Of a stretch of 64,000 nucleotides of DNA, positions 18,242 through 27,599 are shown piece after piece. The stretch covers positions 364,541 through 428,540 of the forward strand of contig NZ_JARQWR010000002.1 in NCBI RefSeq assembly GCF_030766725.1, in the 5' to 3' direction. The stretch's first letter is position 1. Each line of letters opens with the position of its first letter. Made by a program: the position numbers and the translations under genes. Source of the DNA: Flavobacterium aerium. GTDB lineage: Bacteria; Bacteroidota; Bacteroidia; Flavobacteriales; Flavobacteriaceae. Below the pieces are notes generated by a model that was not told where the DNA came from, did no database searches, and worked only from the letters and a program-made list of their open reading frames with translations.

Positions 18242-19297
18242 TTAGGAATTAAGTTTCATCTTTTGAAAAAAATTGTCCCATTGTAGCGTAGGATCATATC
18301 GTAAATGTCCTTTTTCAACTACCAAAGGAGCTTCAAAATTATTGGTATATAAACCTCCAGTTCCTAATCCTTGTGGTCTATTATTTTGCTGTAAAAAGGT
18401 CCATTGCGCAATTGCATTTAATCCAATATTGCTTTCTAATGCCGAAGTAATCCACCATCCAATATTGTACTTTTCGGCTAATAAAATCCATTCTTTGGTG
18501 CCTTTAAAGCCGCCTACTAAACTTGGTTTTAAAATGATGTATTGAGGCTTTATCTTAAGCAAAAGCGCCTCTTTTTCTTCCAACTCAAACACACCAATAA
18601 GTTCTTCATCCAATGCTATTGGAATTGGAGTATCAGAACATAGCTCTGCCATCATGTCATGTTGGTTTTTAGCGATAGGTTGTTCAATACTATGTATTTT
18701 ATATTCAGATAGTTGGAATATCTTATATGAAGCATCAATTACATTGAAAGCACCATTAGCATCTACTCTAATTTCGATCTGTTCAGCCGTGAAATGCGAC
18801 CTAATAAAACGCAATAAAGCCAGTTCTTTTTCAAAATTTATAGCTCCTATTTTCAACTTAATGCAATCGAAACCGGCGTGTAGTTTTTCTTCAATTTGTT
18901 TCTTCATAAATCCCTCTTCACCCATCCAAACCAAACCATTGATTGGAATTGATTTTTCACCCTTGGTAAAGGCTGACGGAAACAATAAAAAAGGTTGTTC
19001 GGCCTGCAACGATTGAAAGGCCATTTCTACACCAAATTGTATCGAAGGGAACTCAAGTAAAGCCTCCCATAAGGCCGCTTCTCCAAGAGTGATATTATCA
19101 CATGTCCAACTTAATTTTTTTTCATAATCTGGACGATCATCAATACTTAAACTTCGTAAAATTCCACATTCTCCAATTCCTGTTTTCCCATTGTGTTCAA
19201 TAACAATAAACCAAGTTTCTTTGATTGTGATGACACCTCTGGAAGTACCACTGGGTTGTTTGAAATTTAAAATGTATTTGTGATAGGTTGCTTTCAT
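18242..19297 (-). CDS. menC: o-Succinylbenzoate synthase
   Basis: The 351-aa enolase-superfamily enzyme has the catalytic Lys in KLKIGAINFEKE, metal ligands in RVDANGAF, IEQP and ALDE, and a second Lys in ILKPSLVGG. I start at 19297 (MKATYHKYILNF), which matches the family N-terminus. Enolase relatives include dipeptide epimerases, but the nearby menA and menB make menaquinone synthesis (dehydration of SHCHC to o-succinylbenzoate) the best reading. Confidence 0.85.
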   Translation of the reverse strand: MKATYHKYILNFKQPSGTSRGVITIKETWFIVIEHNGKTGIGECGILRSLSIDDRPDYEKKLSWTCDNITLGEAALWEALLEFPSIQFGVEMAFQSLQAEQPFLLFPSAFTKGEKSIPINGLVWMGEEGFMKKQIEEKLHAGFDCIKLKIGAINFEKELALLRFIRSHFTAEQIEIRVDANGAFNVIDASYKIFQLSEYKIHSIEQPIAKNQHDMMAELCSDTPIPIALDEELIGVFELEEKEALLLKIKPQYIILKPSLVGGFKGTKEWILLAEKYNIGWWITSALESNIGLNAIAQWTFLQQNNRPQGLGTGGLYTNNFEAPLVVEKGHLRYDPTLQWDNFFQKMKLNS

Positions 19298-19310
19298 TCG
19301 TATGGGTATT

Positions 19311-19352
19311 AAAAAAGTCTTCTGCTTTTTGTAAACCAAAACAGAAGACTTT
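19311..19352 (-). terminator. Terminator downstream of the menA-MBL unit
   Basis: The stem AAAGTCTTCTG/CAGAAGACTTT (19314-19324 and 19342-19352) is followed by a T run on the minus strand. It lies between the MBL stop at 19377 and the menC start at 19297, so menC may have a separate promoter or depend on readthrough. Confidence 0.75.
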
Positions 19353-19376
19353 CTTATTATTTTTATTCTTTATTCA

Positions 19377-20054
19377 CTATAATTCTAAAGTTTCTCCTAT
19401 TTCAAGAAGCATTAAATCTTTCCCTTTATCAAAGAATTTGCGCTTTGCATCATTATGATCAATCATGATATAACCAAAAGTATCGTAATGATAGCCTAGG
19501 ACTTTATCACAAGCCACAAAATCGGATGCAATGATAGCATCCTCTACATCCATCGTAAAATTATTTCCGATCGGTAGAATCGCTAAATCAAGCTTTGTGC
19601 GTAAAGGGATCAATTGCATGTCCATTGTTAAAGCTGTATCTCCTGCGATATAGATGTTTTTATGTTCACTTTCAATAACAAATCCTCCAGGTTGTCCTCC
19701 ATAACTTCCGTCAGGGAAAGAACTTGTATGAACTGCACTTACATATTTTACACTTCCAAAATCAAAATTCCAACTTCCCCCGTGATTCATAGGGTGCGAA
19801 TCGAATCCTCTTTTGCTATAATAGTCGGCAATTTCAGCATTAGAAACAATTTTCGCATTCGTACGTTTTGCAATCATTTCCACATCAAACGTATGATCGT
19901 TATGAGCATGTGTAACTAAAATATAATCAGCTTTTAGCGTATCAACATCAATATGTGCTGCTTTAGGATTAGCTGAGATATAAGGATCCACAATAATATG
20001 TTTTCCATTTACTTCAATTCCTAAACTTGCGTGTCCGTAAAATGTAATTTTCAT
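19377..20054 (-). CDS. UPF0173-like metal-dependent hydrolase (MBL fold)
   Basis: The 225-aa MBL-fold protein has a canonical metal motif THAHNDHTFD, plus HTSSFPDGSYGGQPGG and IAGDTALTMD. It is the UPF0173/YtkL-like 'metal-dependent hydrolase' type. The substrate is unproven. It starts 13 nt after menA stops, and this menA-adjacent placement suggests a house-keeping link with quinone metabolism; that is inference only. Confidence 0.85.
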   Translation of the reverse strand: MKITFYGHASLGIEVNGKHIIVDPYISANPKAAHIDVDTLKADYILVTHAHNDHTFDVEMIAKRTNAKIVSNAEIADYYSKRGFDSHPMNHGGSWNFDFGSVKYVSAVHTSSFPDGSYGGQPGGFVIESEHKNIYIAGDTALTMDMQLIPLRTKLDLAILPIGNNFTMDVEDAIIASDFVACDKVLGYHYDTFGYIMIDHNDAKRKFFDKGKDLMLLEIGETLEL

Positions 20055-20067
20055 ATTCTAAGTTGTA

Positions 20068-20967
20068 TTAAAAGATTAAACAAATTGACATCAAGAATGT
20101 CAATAAAAAAGTACTTAATGCTAATGTTTTTAATTGAGGGTCTAGATCTCTTGGTTCATTATTATTATACACAATACGTATATGATTTAATAAAGGTACA
20201 AAGGCTAATACAAATAAGTATTGATCAATTCTAAATTGATTTAAAATAGCAAATATAACCATTAGAAACATCGCCATTAAGACTAAGAAATAATGATAAT
20301 TTTTGGCTACTTCTGATCCTAATTTCACTACTAAAGTGTTTTTTCCATATTTTTCATCGGAAACAACATCTCTCATATTGTTTAAATTCAAAACACCTAC
20401 ACTCAAAAATCCAATAGCTGCAGCAGGGAATAACAATAGGTAATCCAATTGTTTTACAAAAAGGAAATAGGTTCCCATTACACTGACTAATCCAAAAAAT
20501 AAAAATACGAAAATATCTCCCATACCTTTGTATCCGTATGCATTTTTACCAACAGTGTACTTTATAGCAGCATAAATAGCTATAATACCTAATACAATAA
20601 AGAATACAGAATATCCTAAATAACGGGTTCCAAATGAAACATAGATTAATAGTAAGGCACTGATAAACGTTAGTACAGCGGTAATAATAATTCCTTTTTT
20701 CATTTGAGGAGCAGTAATCGTTCCACTTTGAACAGCTCTTGGCGGTCCGATACGGTCTTTATTGTCCGTTCCTTTCACGCCATCTCCATAATCATTGGCA
20801 AAATTGGATAATATTTGAAGACCTAGTGTTGTTAATAATGAAAAGCCAACGATTTTCCAATTAAAAATAGAGTGCGAAATCGCATAGAATGTCCCTAATA
20901 TAATTCCTGATACTGATAAAGGCAACGTTCTTAATCGCGCTGCTTCAATCCATGCTTTAGTATTCAT
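20068..20967 (-). CDS. menA: 1,4-dihydroxy-2-naphthoate polyprenyltransferase
   Basis: The 299-aa UbiA-family membrane enzyme has about eight to nine transmembrane helices. The prenyl-diphosphate binding motif is NFANDYGDGVKGTDN, followed by RIGPPRAVQSG, typical of MenA. The second Asp-rich motif is in RDVVSDEKYGKNT. It attaches the isoprenoid chain to DHNA in the membrane to make demethylmenaquinone. Confidence 0.93.
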   Translation of the reverse strand: MNTKAWIEAARLRTLPLSVSGIILGTFYAISHSIFNWKIVGFSLLTTLGLQILSNFANDYGDGVKGTDNKDRIGPPRAVQSGTITAPQMKKGIIITAVLTFISALLLIYVSFGTRYLGYSVFFIVLGIIAIYAAIKYTVGKNAYGYKGMGDIFVFLFFGLVSVMGTYFLFVKQLDYLLLFPAAAIGFLSVGVLNLNNMRDVVSDEKYGKNTLVVKLGSEVAKNYHYFLVLMAMFLMVIFAILNQFRIDQYLFVLAFVPLLNHIRIVYNNNEPRDLDPQLKTLALSTFLLTFLMSICLIF

Positions 20968-21034
20968 AGTACTGTTTAAAATTAAATTCTATTATTTCTA
21001 ATTTTTATAAAGAAGCTTAGAAATACTTCTGTTT

Positions 21035-22534
21035 TTACATCCAATGTTTCTTTGAGGTCTCAACCTGATACAACCATTGGTTTATTAAGGCTTGAACTTG
21101 GTTGAAATTAGCATATTTAAAATGCATTGTTCCACCAGCCGTATGTAACGTTACATGCCCAATATTTGCCATTTTCCACCAGAAAAATTGTTTTGTGGTA
21201 ATGGCTTGAATTTTATGTACTTCAATAATACTGTGTTCTACATCCCATGCCCCTTTTTTATGTGTAATAAAGGCTTCATTGACATATAATCGGTAATGTT
21301 TATAACTATAGAATGTAATAATTCCTGCTATAGCAGCATATAATAAAACAAGTTGATAGTAATCAAATACTTCTGCTGTTCCGTATAACCCAATTAGCCC
21401 ATAAACAAGTAATGGTAATACAATATCGACTATAACAATGATTAACCAATATCGATAGCTTGGAGCATACTTCGTTCCTTTCTTGGGAATTTCATTAAAT
21501 ATAATCTGTAAAATTTTATCCAATTCCTTTCGGTTACATCCCGGAATATGAACGGCTAAACGTTGTTCTTCATCCTCAGTGCTACTGGCTTGTTGGATTT
21601 TAAGCTCCATGATATTCATTCTTCGTTGGAAGAAGTTTCGGGTATACTTAAAAATCTGAACTTTCTGAGCATTTAGTAACGTGTTTTTCTTCTCAAAAAG
21701 ACCATAGCTTAAAAGCAATGAACGATTCTGTTTGATGATTTTAATATTAAAATACTTGATTACAATTCTGAAAAAATTAATCAAAATAGTCAAGAACATT
21801 AATACTGGAACAATAAAGAAAATAGACTCAATAAGAAGATTTTTATCAATATAATAATCAATTGTTTCCTCTTCAAATTCTGCGGCTCTCAATAGGTCTT
21901 TAATATTGTGATAGGCCGTAATCATAAATCCTAGAAGGATTAGGAAACTCTTAATATAATTGGAGGTAATACCAATTTTTACCAAGGTCCAAAATCCAAT
22001 TTTCAAAAATGGTTTACCGCTTGTATCAGGCTCAGCATCAGTAATTGTTTCTACTTCTTCATGATTTTTTAGTTCATGATTGTGTAATTTTTCTTTTAAA
22101 GCTAGGGCTACCGAATAATGAATCGCGCGAATATGTACTTCTTTCTTATCACTTCCTGCAGTATCAATATCCAAGCTGTATACACCAATCAACTTTTGTA
22201 AAAAAGATTGATTGATATTGACTTGTTGTATTTTATCGAGTTTGACTAATAGTTTATCTTTTTCAAGAATACCTTTACTGATTACAAATTCTTTGTGCTT
22301 TTCATCCAGAAAGAAGGTGAAATTTCGATAGCGTAAATAAGCAACAATAGCAATAAGAAGTACGCCAACGCCAATACTAATCCATAATGTGGGTGTATTG
22401 TATTTGTCAAATTTGAATATCAGAAGAACAATAAAAATCCATAGTCCACGGATAATTTTTTGAAGTGTATCCGCAAACATTACAACAATACCCATAAGGG
22501 ACTGTCGTTGTGGATGGCTAAAATCAAATGCCAT
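21035..22534 (-). CDS. Membrane protein with bacterial PH (bPH2) domains, YdbT-like
   Basis: The 499-aa protein has several transmembrane pairs and three bPH2-like units (around residues 85-150, 265-330 and 410-480; for example VKLDKIQQVNINQSFLQKLI, LNAQKVQIFKYTRNFFQRRM and VHKIQAITTKQFFWWKMANI). This matches the YdbT/DUF304 layout. It abuts the upstream YdbS-like gene with no gap. It probably forms an envelope complex with that partner; function is not established. Confidence 0.82.
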   Translation of the reverse strand: MAFDFSHPQRQSLMGIVVMFADTLQKIIRGLWIFIVLLIFKFDKYNTPTLWISIGVGVLLIAIVAYLRYRNFTFFLDEKHKEFVISKGILEKDKLLVKLDKIQQVNINQSFLQKLIGVYSLDIDTAGSDKKEVHIRAIHYSVALALKEKLHNHELKNHEEVETITDAEPDTSGKPFLKIGFWTLVKIGITSNYIKSFLILLGFMITAYHNIKDLLRAAEFEEETIDYYIDKNLLIESIFFIVPVLMFLTILINFFRIVIKYFNIKIIKQNRSLLLSYGLFEKKNTLLNAQKVQIFKYTRNFFQRRMNIMELKIQQASSTEDEEQRLAVHIPGCNRKELDKILQIIFNEIPKKGTKYAPSYRYWLIIVIVDIVLPLLVYGLIGLYGTAEVFDYYQLVLLYAAIAGIITFYSYKHYRLYVNEAFITHKKGAWDVEHSIIEVHKIQAITTKQFFWWKMANIGHVTLHTAGGTMHFKYANFNQVQALINQWLYQVETSKKHWM

Positions 22535-23050
22535 TTATATTTGGTTTTGAATTTGCCCCATTAACAATTGTTTAATTGGTTCTGCTTTATCTTTTTCTAA
22601 ACCTCTAATGTGCATATCACTGCTGTTTCCACCAGCTGTAAATATTTCTAGAATAGTCAATTTGAACATTCTTGAAATCAATCCTTCATGGATCGCAACG
22701 TGTTGAATACGATTGAACGGAACAATAATAGTTTTGGTAGCAATTACTCCACTTTTAAACAAAATATCATGTTCTCGTAGTGCATAACCTCTGAGCTTGA
22801 AGCTTAATCGTCCATAGATATAAAGACAAATAGCAAAAACTAAGTAGCCTATCCCGATATAGGTCGTGAAGGCTTTTAGTTCTTCAATAAAATGAAGAAG
22901 AACCCCAATAGCTCCTGCTAAAAGCAAAAGAAAAACAGTGATATTAATATAAATCACTTTTAAATAATTGGGATGTAATGATAAAAACTGCACTTCCTCA
23001 TATTTGGGAAGTGCAGTAATATCGATAGTTTCATTAGAAAAATTTTCCAA
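22535..23050 (-). CDS. Membrane protein with a bacterial PH (bPH2) domain, YdbS-like
   Basis: The 171-aa protein has two N-terminal transmembrane helices (LKVIYINITVFLLLLAGAIG and TYIGIGYLVFAICLYIYG) and a C-terminal bPH2 unit with VPFNRIQHVAIHEGLISRMF and IFTAGG. Its stop is directly adjacent to the YdbT-like start, a conserved pair. It is located between menB and menA. Confidence 0.82.
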   Translation of the reverse strand: MENFSNETIDITALPKYEEVQFLSLHPNYLKVIYINITVFLLLLAGAIGVLLHFIEELKAFTTYIGIGYLVFAICLYIYGRLSFKLRGYALREHDILFKSGVIATKTIIVPFNRIQHVAIHEGLISRMFKLTILEIFTAGGNSSDMHIRGLEKDKAEPIKQLLMGQIQNQI

Positions 23051-23104
23051 TATAGTATTTGTTTTTAATACGATTATCTTTTTAAAATAGGTCGGTGTAC
23101 TAAT

Positions 23105-23947
23105 TTAAGGAATCCATTTGATATCCTTAAAATTAGGTTTTCTTTTTTCTAAGAATGCATTTCTACCTTCTTTTGCTTCATCGGTCATATAAGCAAGTCG
23201 TGTTGCTTCACCAGCAAATACTTGTTGACCTACCATACCATCATCTGTTGCATTCATTGCAAATTTAAGCATTTTTATAGAAGTAGGTGATTTCTCAAGG
23301 ATTTCTTGTGCCCATTGGAAAGCCGTATCTTCTAAATCTGCATGAGGAATAACAGCATTTACCATTCCCATTTCGAATGCATCTTGTGCAGAATAATTTC
23401 TTCCTAAAAAGAAAATTTCTCTAGCACGCTTCTGCCCTACCATTTTAGCTAAATATGCAGAACCATATCCACCATCAAAGCTAGTAACATCGGCATCAGT
23501 TTGTTTAAAAATAGCATGTTCTTTACTAGCCAAAGTCAAATCACAAACGGTGTGTAAACTATGTCCACCACCTACAGCCCATCCAGGAACTACAGCAATA
23601 ACTACTTTAGGCATAAAACGAATTAAACGTTGTACTTCAAGAATATTTAATCTTGGCATACCTGAATCATCTACATAACCTTGATGACCTCTTGCATTTT
23701 GGTCACCTCCGCTACAAAAAGAATAAACACCATCTTTTGAAGATGGACCTTCAGCAGATAATAAAACTACACCTATAGATGTATCTTCACGAGCATCTAA
23801 AAGGGCTTCAAATAATTCTCCTACGGTCTTAGGACGAAAGGCATTACGCACATCAGGTCTGTTAAAAGCGATTCTTGCAACACCGTCTAATTTTTTATAG
23901 GTAATATCTTCGTATTCTTTTACGATTTTCCAATCTAGTTTATTCAT
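23105..23947 (-). CDS. menB: 1,4-dihydroxy-2-naphthoyl-CoA synthase
   Basis: The 280-aa crotonase-fold enzyme is of the usual MenB length. It has RIAFNRPDVRNAFRPKTV, the oxyanion-hole region FCSGGDQNARG and the MenB signature VVPGWAVGGGHSLH. It cyclises o-succinylbenzoyl-CoA to DHNA-CoA. It is the first gene of the minus-strand men block; menD, menE and menF are not in this window. Confidence 0.95.
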   Translation of the reverse strand: MNKLDWKIVKEYEDITYKKLDGVARIAFNRPDVRNAFRPKTVGELFEALLDAREDTSIGVVLLSAEGPSSKDGVYSFCSGGDQNARGHQGYVDDSGMPRLNILEVQRLIRFMPKVVIAVVPGWAVGGGHSLHTVCDLTLASKEHAIFKQTDADVTSFDGGYGSAYLAKMVGQKRAREIFFLGRNYSAQDAFEMGMVNAVIPHADLEDTAFQWAQEILEKSPTSIKMLKFAMNATDDGMVGQQVFAGEATRLAYMTDEAKEGRNAFLEKRKPNFKDIKWIP

Positions 23948-24016
23948 AATTCTCTATTTTAGCGTAAAATTAAACCATTTTTTGCAATCTATTATTATTG
24001 AAAATTTCTATTTCTA

Positions 24017-25135
24017 ATGAAAAAAGTTTTACTGACCTTATTTTTTATGGGTTCTACCCTAATTGGATATTCTCAAGCATATGAATTCCAAACAGTTATT
24101 GATATTGATGCTACTCCAGTAATCTCTCAGGACCTTACAGGAACTTGTTGGAGTTTTTCAACAACTTCATTTCTTGAAGCAGAAATTATTCGAATTACTG
24201 GAAAAAAAATTGACTTATCTGAAATGTATAATGTACGCAATACTTATCCAAAAAAAGCTTGGAATTATGTAATGCGTCAGGGTAAAGCACAATTCGGTCA
24301 AGGAGGGTTATCCCATGATGTTATCAATAGTGCTCGTGATTACGGGATTGTACCATTAAGTGCTTATACAGGATTGATTCCGAATGTAGAGAAACACAAT
24401 CATACTGAAATGGTTGCTGTACTGGAAGGAATGCTTAAAGTATATGTAGAAAACCCGGCTAAGAAATTATCTCCACAATGGAAAGAAGCTGTTTCATCTG
24501 TATTGGATGTGTACATGGGTAAAAATGTAACTGAATTTACATTTGAGGGTAAAAAATATACTCCACAGAGCTTTTTAGCCATGACAAAATTAAATCCTAA
24601 TGATTATGTTTCTATAACATCATTTACTAATGAACCTGTATATAAACCTTTCATCATCGATATTCCTGATAACTTTTCGAATGGAAGCTTCTACAATTTG
24701 CCTTTAAATGAGTTTGTTGAAAATATAGATAATGCTTTGAGTAAAGGATTTACTATTGCTTTGGATTGTGATGTGAGTGAAGCTACATTTTCTGGGAAAA
24801 GTGGTGTTGCAGTAATTCCAGACAACAATGAGGATGCTAAAGCTATTTTGACTGAAATCAAGCCAGAAAAAAATATTACTCCAGAATTTAGACAAGCTGA
24901 ATTTGAAAATTTAGATACACAAGATGATCACCTAATGCATATTGTAGGTAAGGTAAAAGATCAAAAAGGGAATATCTACTATAAAGTAAAAAACTCATGG
25001 GGAACTGATAGTAAACGTGTGGCTAATGATGGTTATGTTTACATGAGTGTTCCGTATTTGAAACTTAAAACGATTTCTGTTTTAGTACACAAAGATGCCT
25101 TAACAAAGAAAACTAAAAAAGATTTAAATATTTAA
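24017..25135 (+). CDS. C1 family cysteine peptidase (bleomycin hydrolase/PepC-like), exported
   Basis: The 372-aa protein has a signal peptide (ending GYSQ at residue 20). Catalytic residues are Cys44 (GTCWSFSTT), His305 (DDHLMHIVG) and Asn326 (VKNSWGTD), the papain/bleomycin-hydrolase set. The signal peptide is unusual for classical cytoplasmic PepC but is seen in Bacteroidota homologues. It may act as an envelope aminopeptidase. Divergent from menB, with a good terminator downstream. Confidence 0.88.
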   Translation: MKKVLLTLFFMGSTLIGYSQAYEFQTVIDIDATPVISQDLTGTCWSFSTTSFLEAEIIRITGKKIDLSEMYNVRNTYPKKAWNYVMRQGKAQFGQGGLSHDVINSARDYGIVPLSAYTGLIPNVEKHNHTEMVAVLEGMLKVYVENPAKKLSPQWKEAVSSVLDVYMGKNVTEFTFEGKKYTPQSFLAMTKLNPNDYVSITSFTNEPVYKPFIIDIPDNFSNGSFYNLPLNEFVENIDNALSKGFTIALDCDVSEATFSGKSGVAVIPDNNEDAKAILTEIKPEKNITPEFRQAEFENLDTQDDHLMHIVGKVKDQKGNIYYKVKNSWGTDSKRVANDGYVYMSVPYLKLKTISVLVHKDALTKKTKKDLNI

Positions 25136-25159
25136 TCATTAGATTTTCATATTATTTTA

Positions 25160-25197
25160 AAAGCGGCTGTCTATCCATATAGGCAGCCGCTTTTTCT
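25160..25197 (+). terminator. Terminator after the C1 peptidase gene
   Basis: A strong hairpin AAAGCGGCTG/CAGCCGCTTT, with an additional CTAT/ATAG inner stem, is followed by TTTTTCTTTT. Confidence 0.92.
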
Positions 25198-25320
25198 TTT
25201 ACTGTTATTAACAATAAATTGCTTGCTGTAGTGCAAAACTTTTTAAGGGACGACTCAATTTTTAACATTTTTCCCCGTTAACCTTTTTATAAAATAAAGT
25301 TAGTTTTTTATTTGTTTAAT

Positions 25321-25328
25321 TATATTTG
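25321..25328 (+). promoter_or_regulatory. Candidate -7 promoter element for the serine hydrolase gene
   Basis: TATATTTG matches TAnnTTTG, 22 nt before the start codon. No convincing -33 TTG was seen. Confidence 0.35.
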
Positions 25329-25350
25329 TCCTTATACCCAACAATTTCCG

Positions 25351-26562
25351 ATGAACGTTATAAAGCCAACAATACCACTCGCCATACTTTTCTCATCATT
25401 ATTTCTTTTTTCCTGTAAAAAGGAGAACCAAGATATTGCACAGAACCATTTTGCTTCTATAGAAAATGACACTTTTGTTAAAGTAGCACCTTTCAATTTA
25501 AAACTCTCTACTCTCGATCCTGAATACGTTAATAAAAAAAGAAACAGTATCGAAAAATTTTATCAGGCCAACTGGGGACCTGCTGGAATGAATGGAAGTT
25601 TTCTTGTAGCAAAAAATGGTCAGATTATATATGAAAAATACGAAGGCCAAGCCGATTTTAAAAATAATAGTGAAATTACAGCCCATACGCCTATTCACAT
25701 TGCATCTGTCAGTAAAGTATTGACGGCAACGGCTATTTTAAAATTAATTGATGCTCAAAAAATAAGTCTGAATCAAACGGTCAACAGTATATTGCCGACT
25801 TTCCCTTATGCAAGGATAACAATACGTACGTTATTGAATCACCGCAGTGGATTGCCGAATTATGCCTATTTTACCGATGACAAAAAAGTTTGGAATCAGC
25901 GAAAAATGATGAACAATCAGGATGTTTTAGATTTATTAAGCACCTATAAATTTGGTTTATTATCAAAGCCAGATACTCATTTTAATTACTGTAACACGAA
26001 TTACGTGATATTGGCACTGGTAATTGAAAAAATCACGGGATTAAATTACCGTGAGGCAATGAAAAAAATGATATTTGATCCTCTCGAGATGAATGATACT
26101 TTTGTTTATGATTTTGATCGTGATGGTATAAACACAAGCCAATCCTACAAAGGAAATAAGTTGCGGTACGACATTAATTATTTAGACAACATTTACGGAG
26201 ATAAGAATATTTATGCTACACCAAGAGATTTATTAAAATTTGACATGGCTACCTATGCTCCAGAGTTTTTAAATCCTGAATTGGTAGCAGCCGTATTTAA
26301 AGGTTATAGTTATGAGCGCCGTGGTGATCGTAATTATGGTTTAGGAATTCGTATGCTAGAATGGGACAGTGGAGAGAAAATGTTCTATCACAACGGATGG
26401 TGGCATGGTAATACATCATCATATGTCAAGTTAAAACAAGATACTGTAACTGTTATTTCATTATCAAATAAGTATACTTTAAAAACCTATAAAGTTCGAA
26501 ATCTGGCAGTTATTTTCGGTAATTATCCTTTGAAATTAGATAAGAATGAAATGGAAGAATAA
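25351..26562 (+). CDS. Serine hydrolase, class C beta-lactamase/DD-peptidase family, lipoprotein
   Basis: The 403-aa protein has a lipobox (LFLFSC, Cys at residue 22). The SxxK motif is SVSK (Ser119-Lys122) and the tyrosine motif is YCN (FNYCNTNYV). The third motif is probably HNGWWHG. Family members are penicillin-binding esterases or D-stereospecific peptidases; most are not true beta-lactamases. The start at 25351 is chosen so that the signal peptide begins the protein. Confidence 0.87.
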   Translation: MNVIKPTIPLAILFSSLFLFSCKKENQDIAQNHFASIENDTFVKVAPFNLKLSTLDPEYVNKKRNSIEKFYQANWGPAGMNGSFLVAKNGQIIYEKYEGQADFKNNSEITAHTPIHIASVSKVLTATAILKLIDAQKISLNQTVNSILPTFPYARITIRTLLNHRSGLPNYAYFTDDKKVWNQRKMMNNQDVLDLLSTYKFGLLSKPDTHFNYCNTNYVILALVIEKITGLNYREAMKKMIFDPLEMNDTFVYDFDRDGINTSQSYKGNKLRYDINYLDNIYGDKNIYATPRDLLKFDMATYAPEFLNPELVAAVFKGYSYERRGDRNYGLGIRMLEWDSGEKMFYHNGWWHGNTSSYVKLKQDTVTVISLSNKYTLKTYKVRNLAVIFGNYPLKLDKNEMEE

Positions 26563-26582
26563 GTACTTCCTTTAAAATATAG

Positions 26583-26617
26583 AAACGGATACTAATAGTT
26601 TTAGTCTCCGTTTTTTT
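26583..26617 (+). terminator. Terminator after the serine hydrolase gene
   Basis: AAACGGA and TCCGTTT, plus inner ACTAA/TTAGT pairs, form a hairpin followed by a T run. Confidence 0.8.
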
Positions 26618-26690
26618 ATGCATCAAAATTAACACTTTTCAAGGCTGTTAAAAAAAAGTGCGGTATATTAGCCTAGTCCTAATTAGTACT

Positions 26691-27584
26691 ATGAGCACAG
26701 CCGAAATCAAGAATATAATTGCAGAAAATAAGGATGATATAGCATTCGTTATTGGTAATGGAGTAAATCGATATCCTAATAACCCCAATGCTTTATCTTG
26801 GGATGATTTATTGCTTAAATTATGGGATAAAGCTTCATTACACACTGTATTAAAAAGACCCAGTGGTGTTTCCATAACAGAATTCTACGATATCTTGGAT
26901 TTAATCAATAATTCGAGTATTCAATTGCAAAAGGAAGTCGCTACACTAATGGAGGATTGGGAGCCTTTACTGCATCATGAAACGATTGTATCCCGGATTA
27001 AGGAATTGAATGTTCCTCTACTCACTACTAATTTTGAAGCAACATTTGCAAAAACATTTGAATACGATTTGTATAAAATTGAACAAGATCGTTTTACCGA
27101 TTATTATCCTTGGAATTGTTACCATGCCAATACGGAATTAAAATCTCCATTGGAAGGGTTTGGAGTATGGTATATCAATGGAATGACGCATTATCATAGA
27201 AGTATTCGCTTAGGACTAAGCCATTACATGGGAAGCGTTGAAAGAGCCCGAATGTTGATTAATAGTCCGATGGGAAAATTATATAATGCGAAGAACATTT
27301 CTGATTGGAAAGGAAATTCGACGTGGCTGCATATTGTTTTCCATAGATCATTATTTATCTTCGGATTAGGGCTTGATGAAAATGAAACTTTTTTACGATG
27401 GTTACTAATCGAGCGTTTTAAATACTATAAAAAATACCCGAGCCGAAAACACAAAGGCTGGTATCTTTATAAACGTAGTGACAATCCATTAGATGAAGGG
27501 AAGAAATTCTTTTTACAAAATGTAGGTTTTGAAATTATTGAAGTGGATAATTATGACACGATTTATCAAGGGCTTTGGTCATAA
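26691..27584 (+). CDS. Stand-alone SIR2-like domain protein
   Basis: The 297-aa protein starts at ATG 26691. Early FVIGNGVNRY matches the nucleotide-binding GxGxN loop of SIR2-like proteins, SWDDLLLKLW follows, LLTTNFEATFAK corresponds to the TTNYD-like motif, and FGLGLDENETFLRWLL is the late GFS/GxxxxD-like motif. SIR2-like domains of this type often hydrolyse NAD in anti-phage systems, but here no partner effector or sensor gene is adjacent. It is followed 15 nt later by an exported protein gene. Confidence 0.7.
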   Translation: MSTAEIKNIIAENKDDIAFVIGNGVNRYPNNPNALSWDDLLLKLWDKASLHTVLKRPSGVSITEFYDILDLINNSSIQLQKEVATLMEDWEPLLHHETIVSRIKELNVPLLTTNFEATFAKTFEYDLYKIEQDRFTDYYPWNCYHANTELKSPLEGFGVWYINGMTHYHRSIRLGLSHYMGSVERARMLINSPMGKLYNAKNISDWKGNSTWLHIVFHRSLFIFGLGLDENETFLRWLLIERFKYYKKYPSRKHKGWYLYKRSDNPLDEGKKFFLQNVGFEIIEVDNYDTIYQGLWS

Positions 27585-27599
27585 ATAAGTTTATTAGGA

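Noticed and set aside
18242..19297. Dipeptide epimerase instead of MenC
   Set aside because: Both are enolase-superfamily members, but menA and menB on the same strand nearby favour o-succinylbenzoate synthase.
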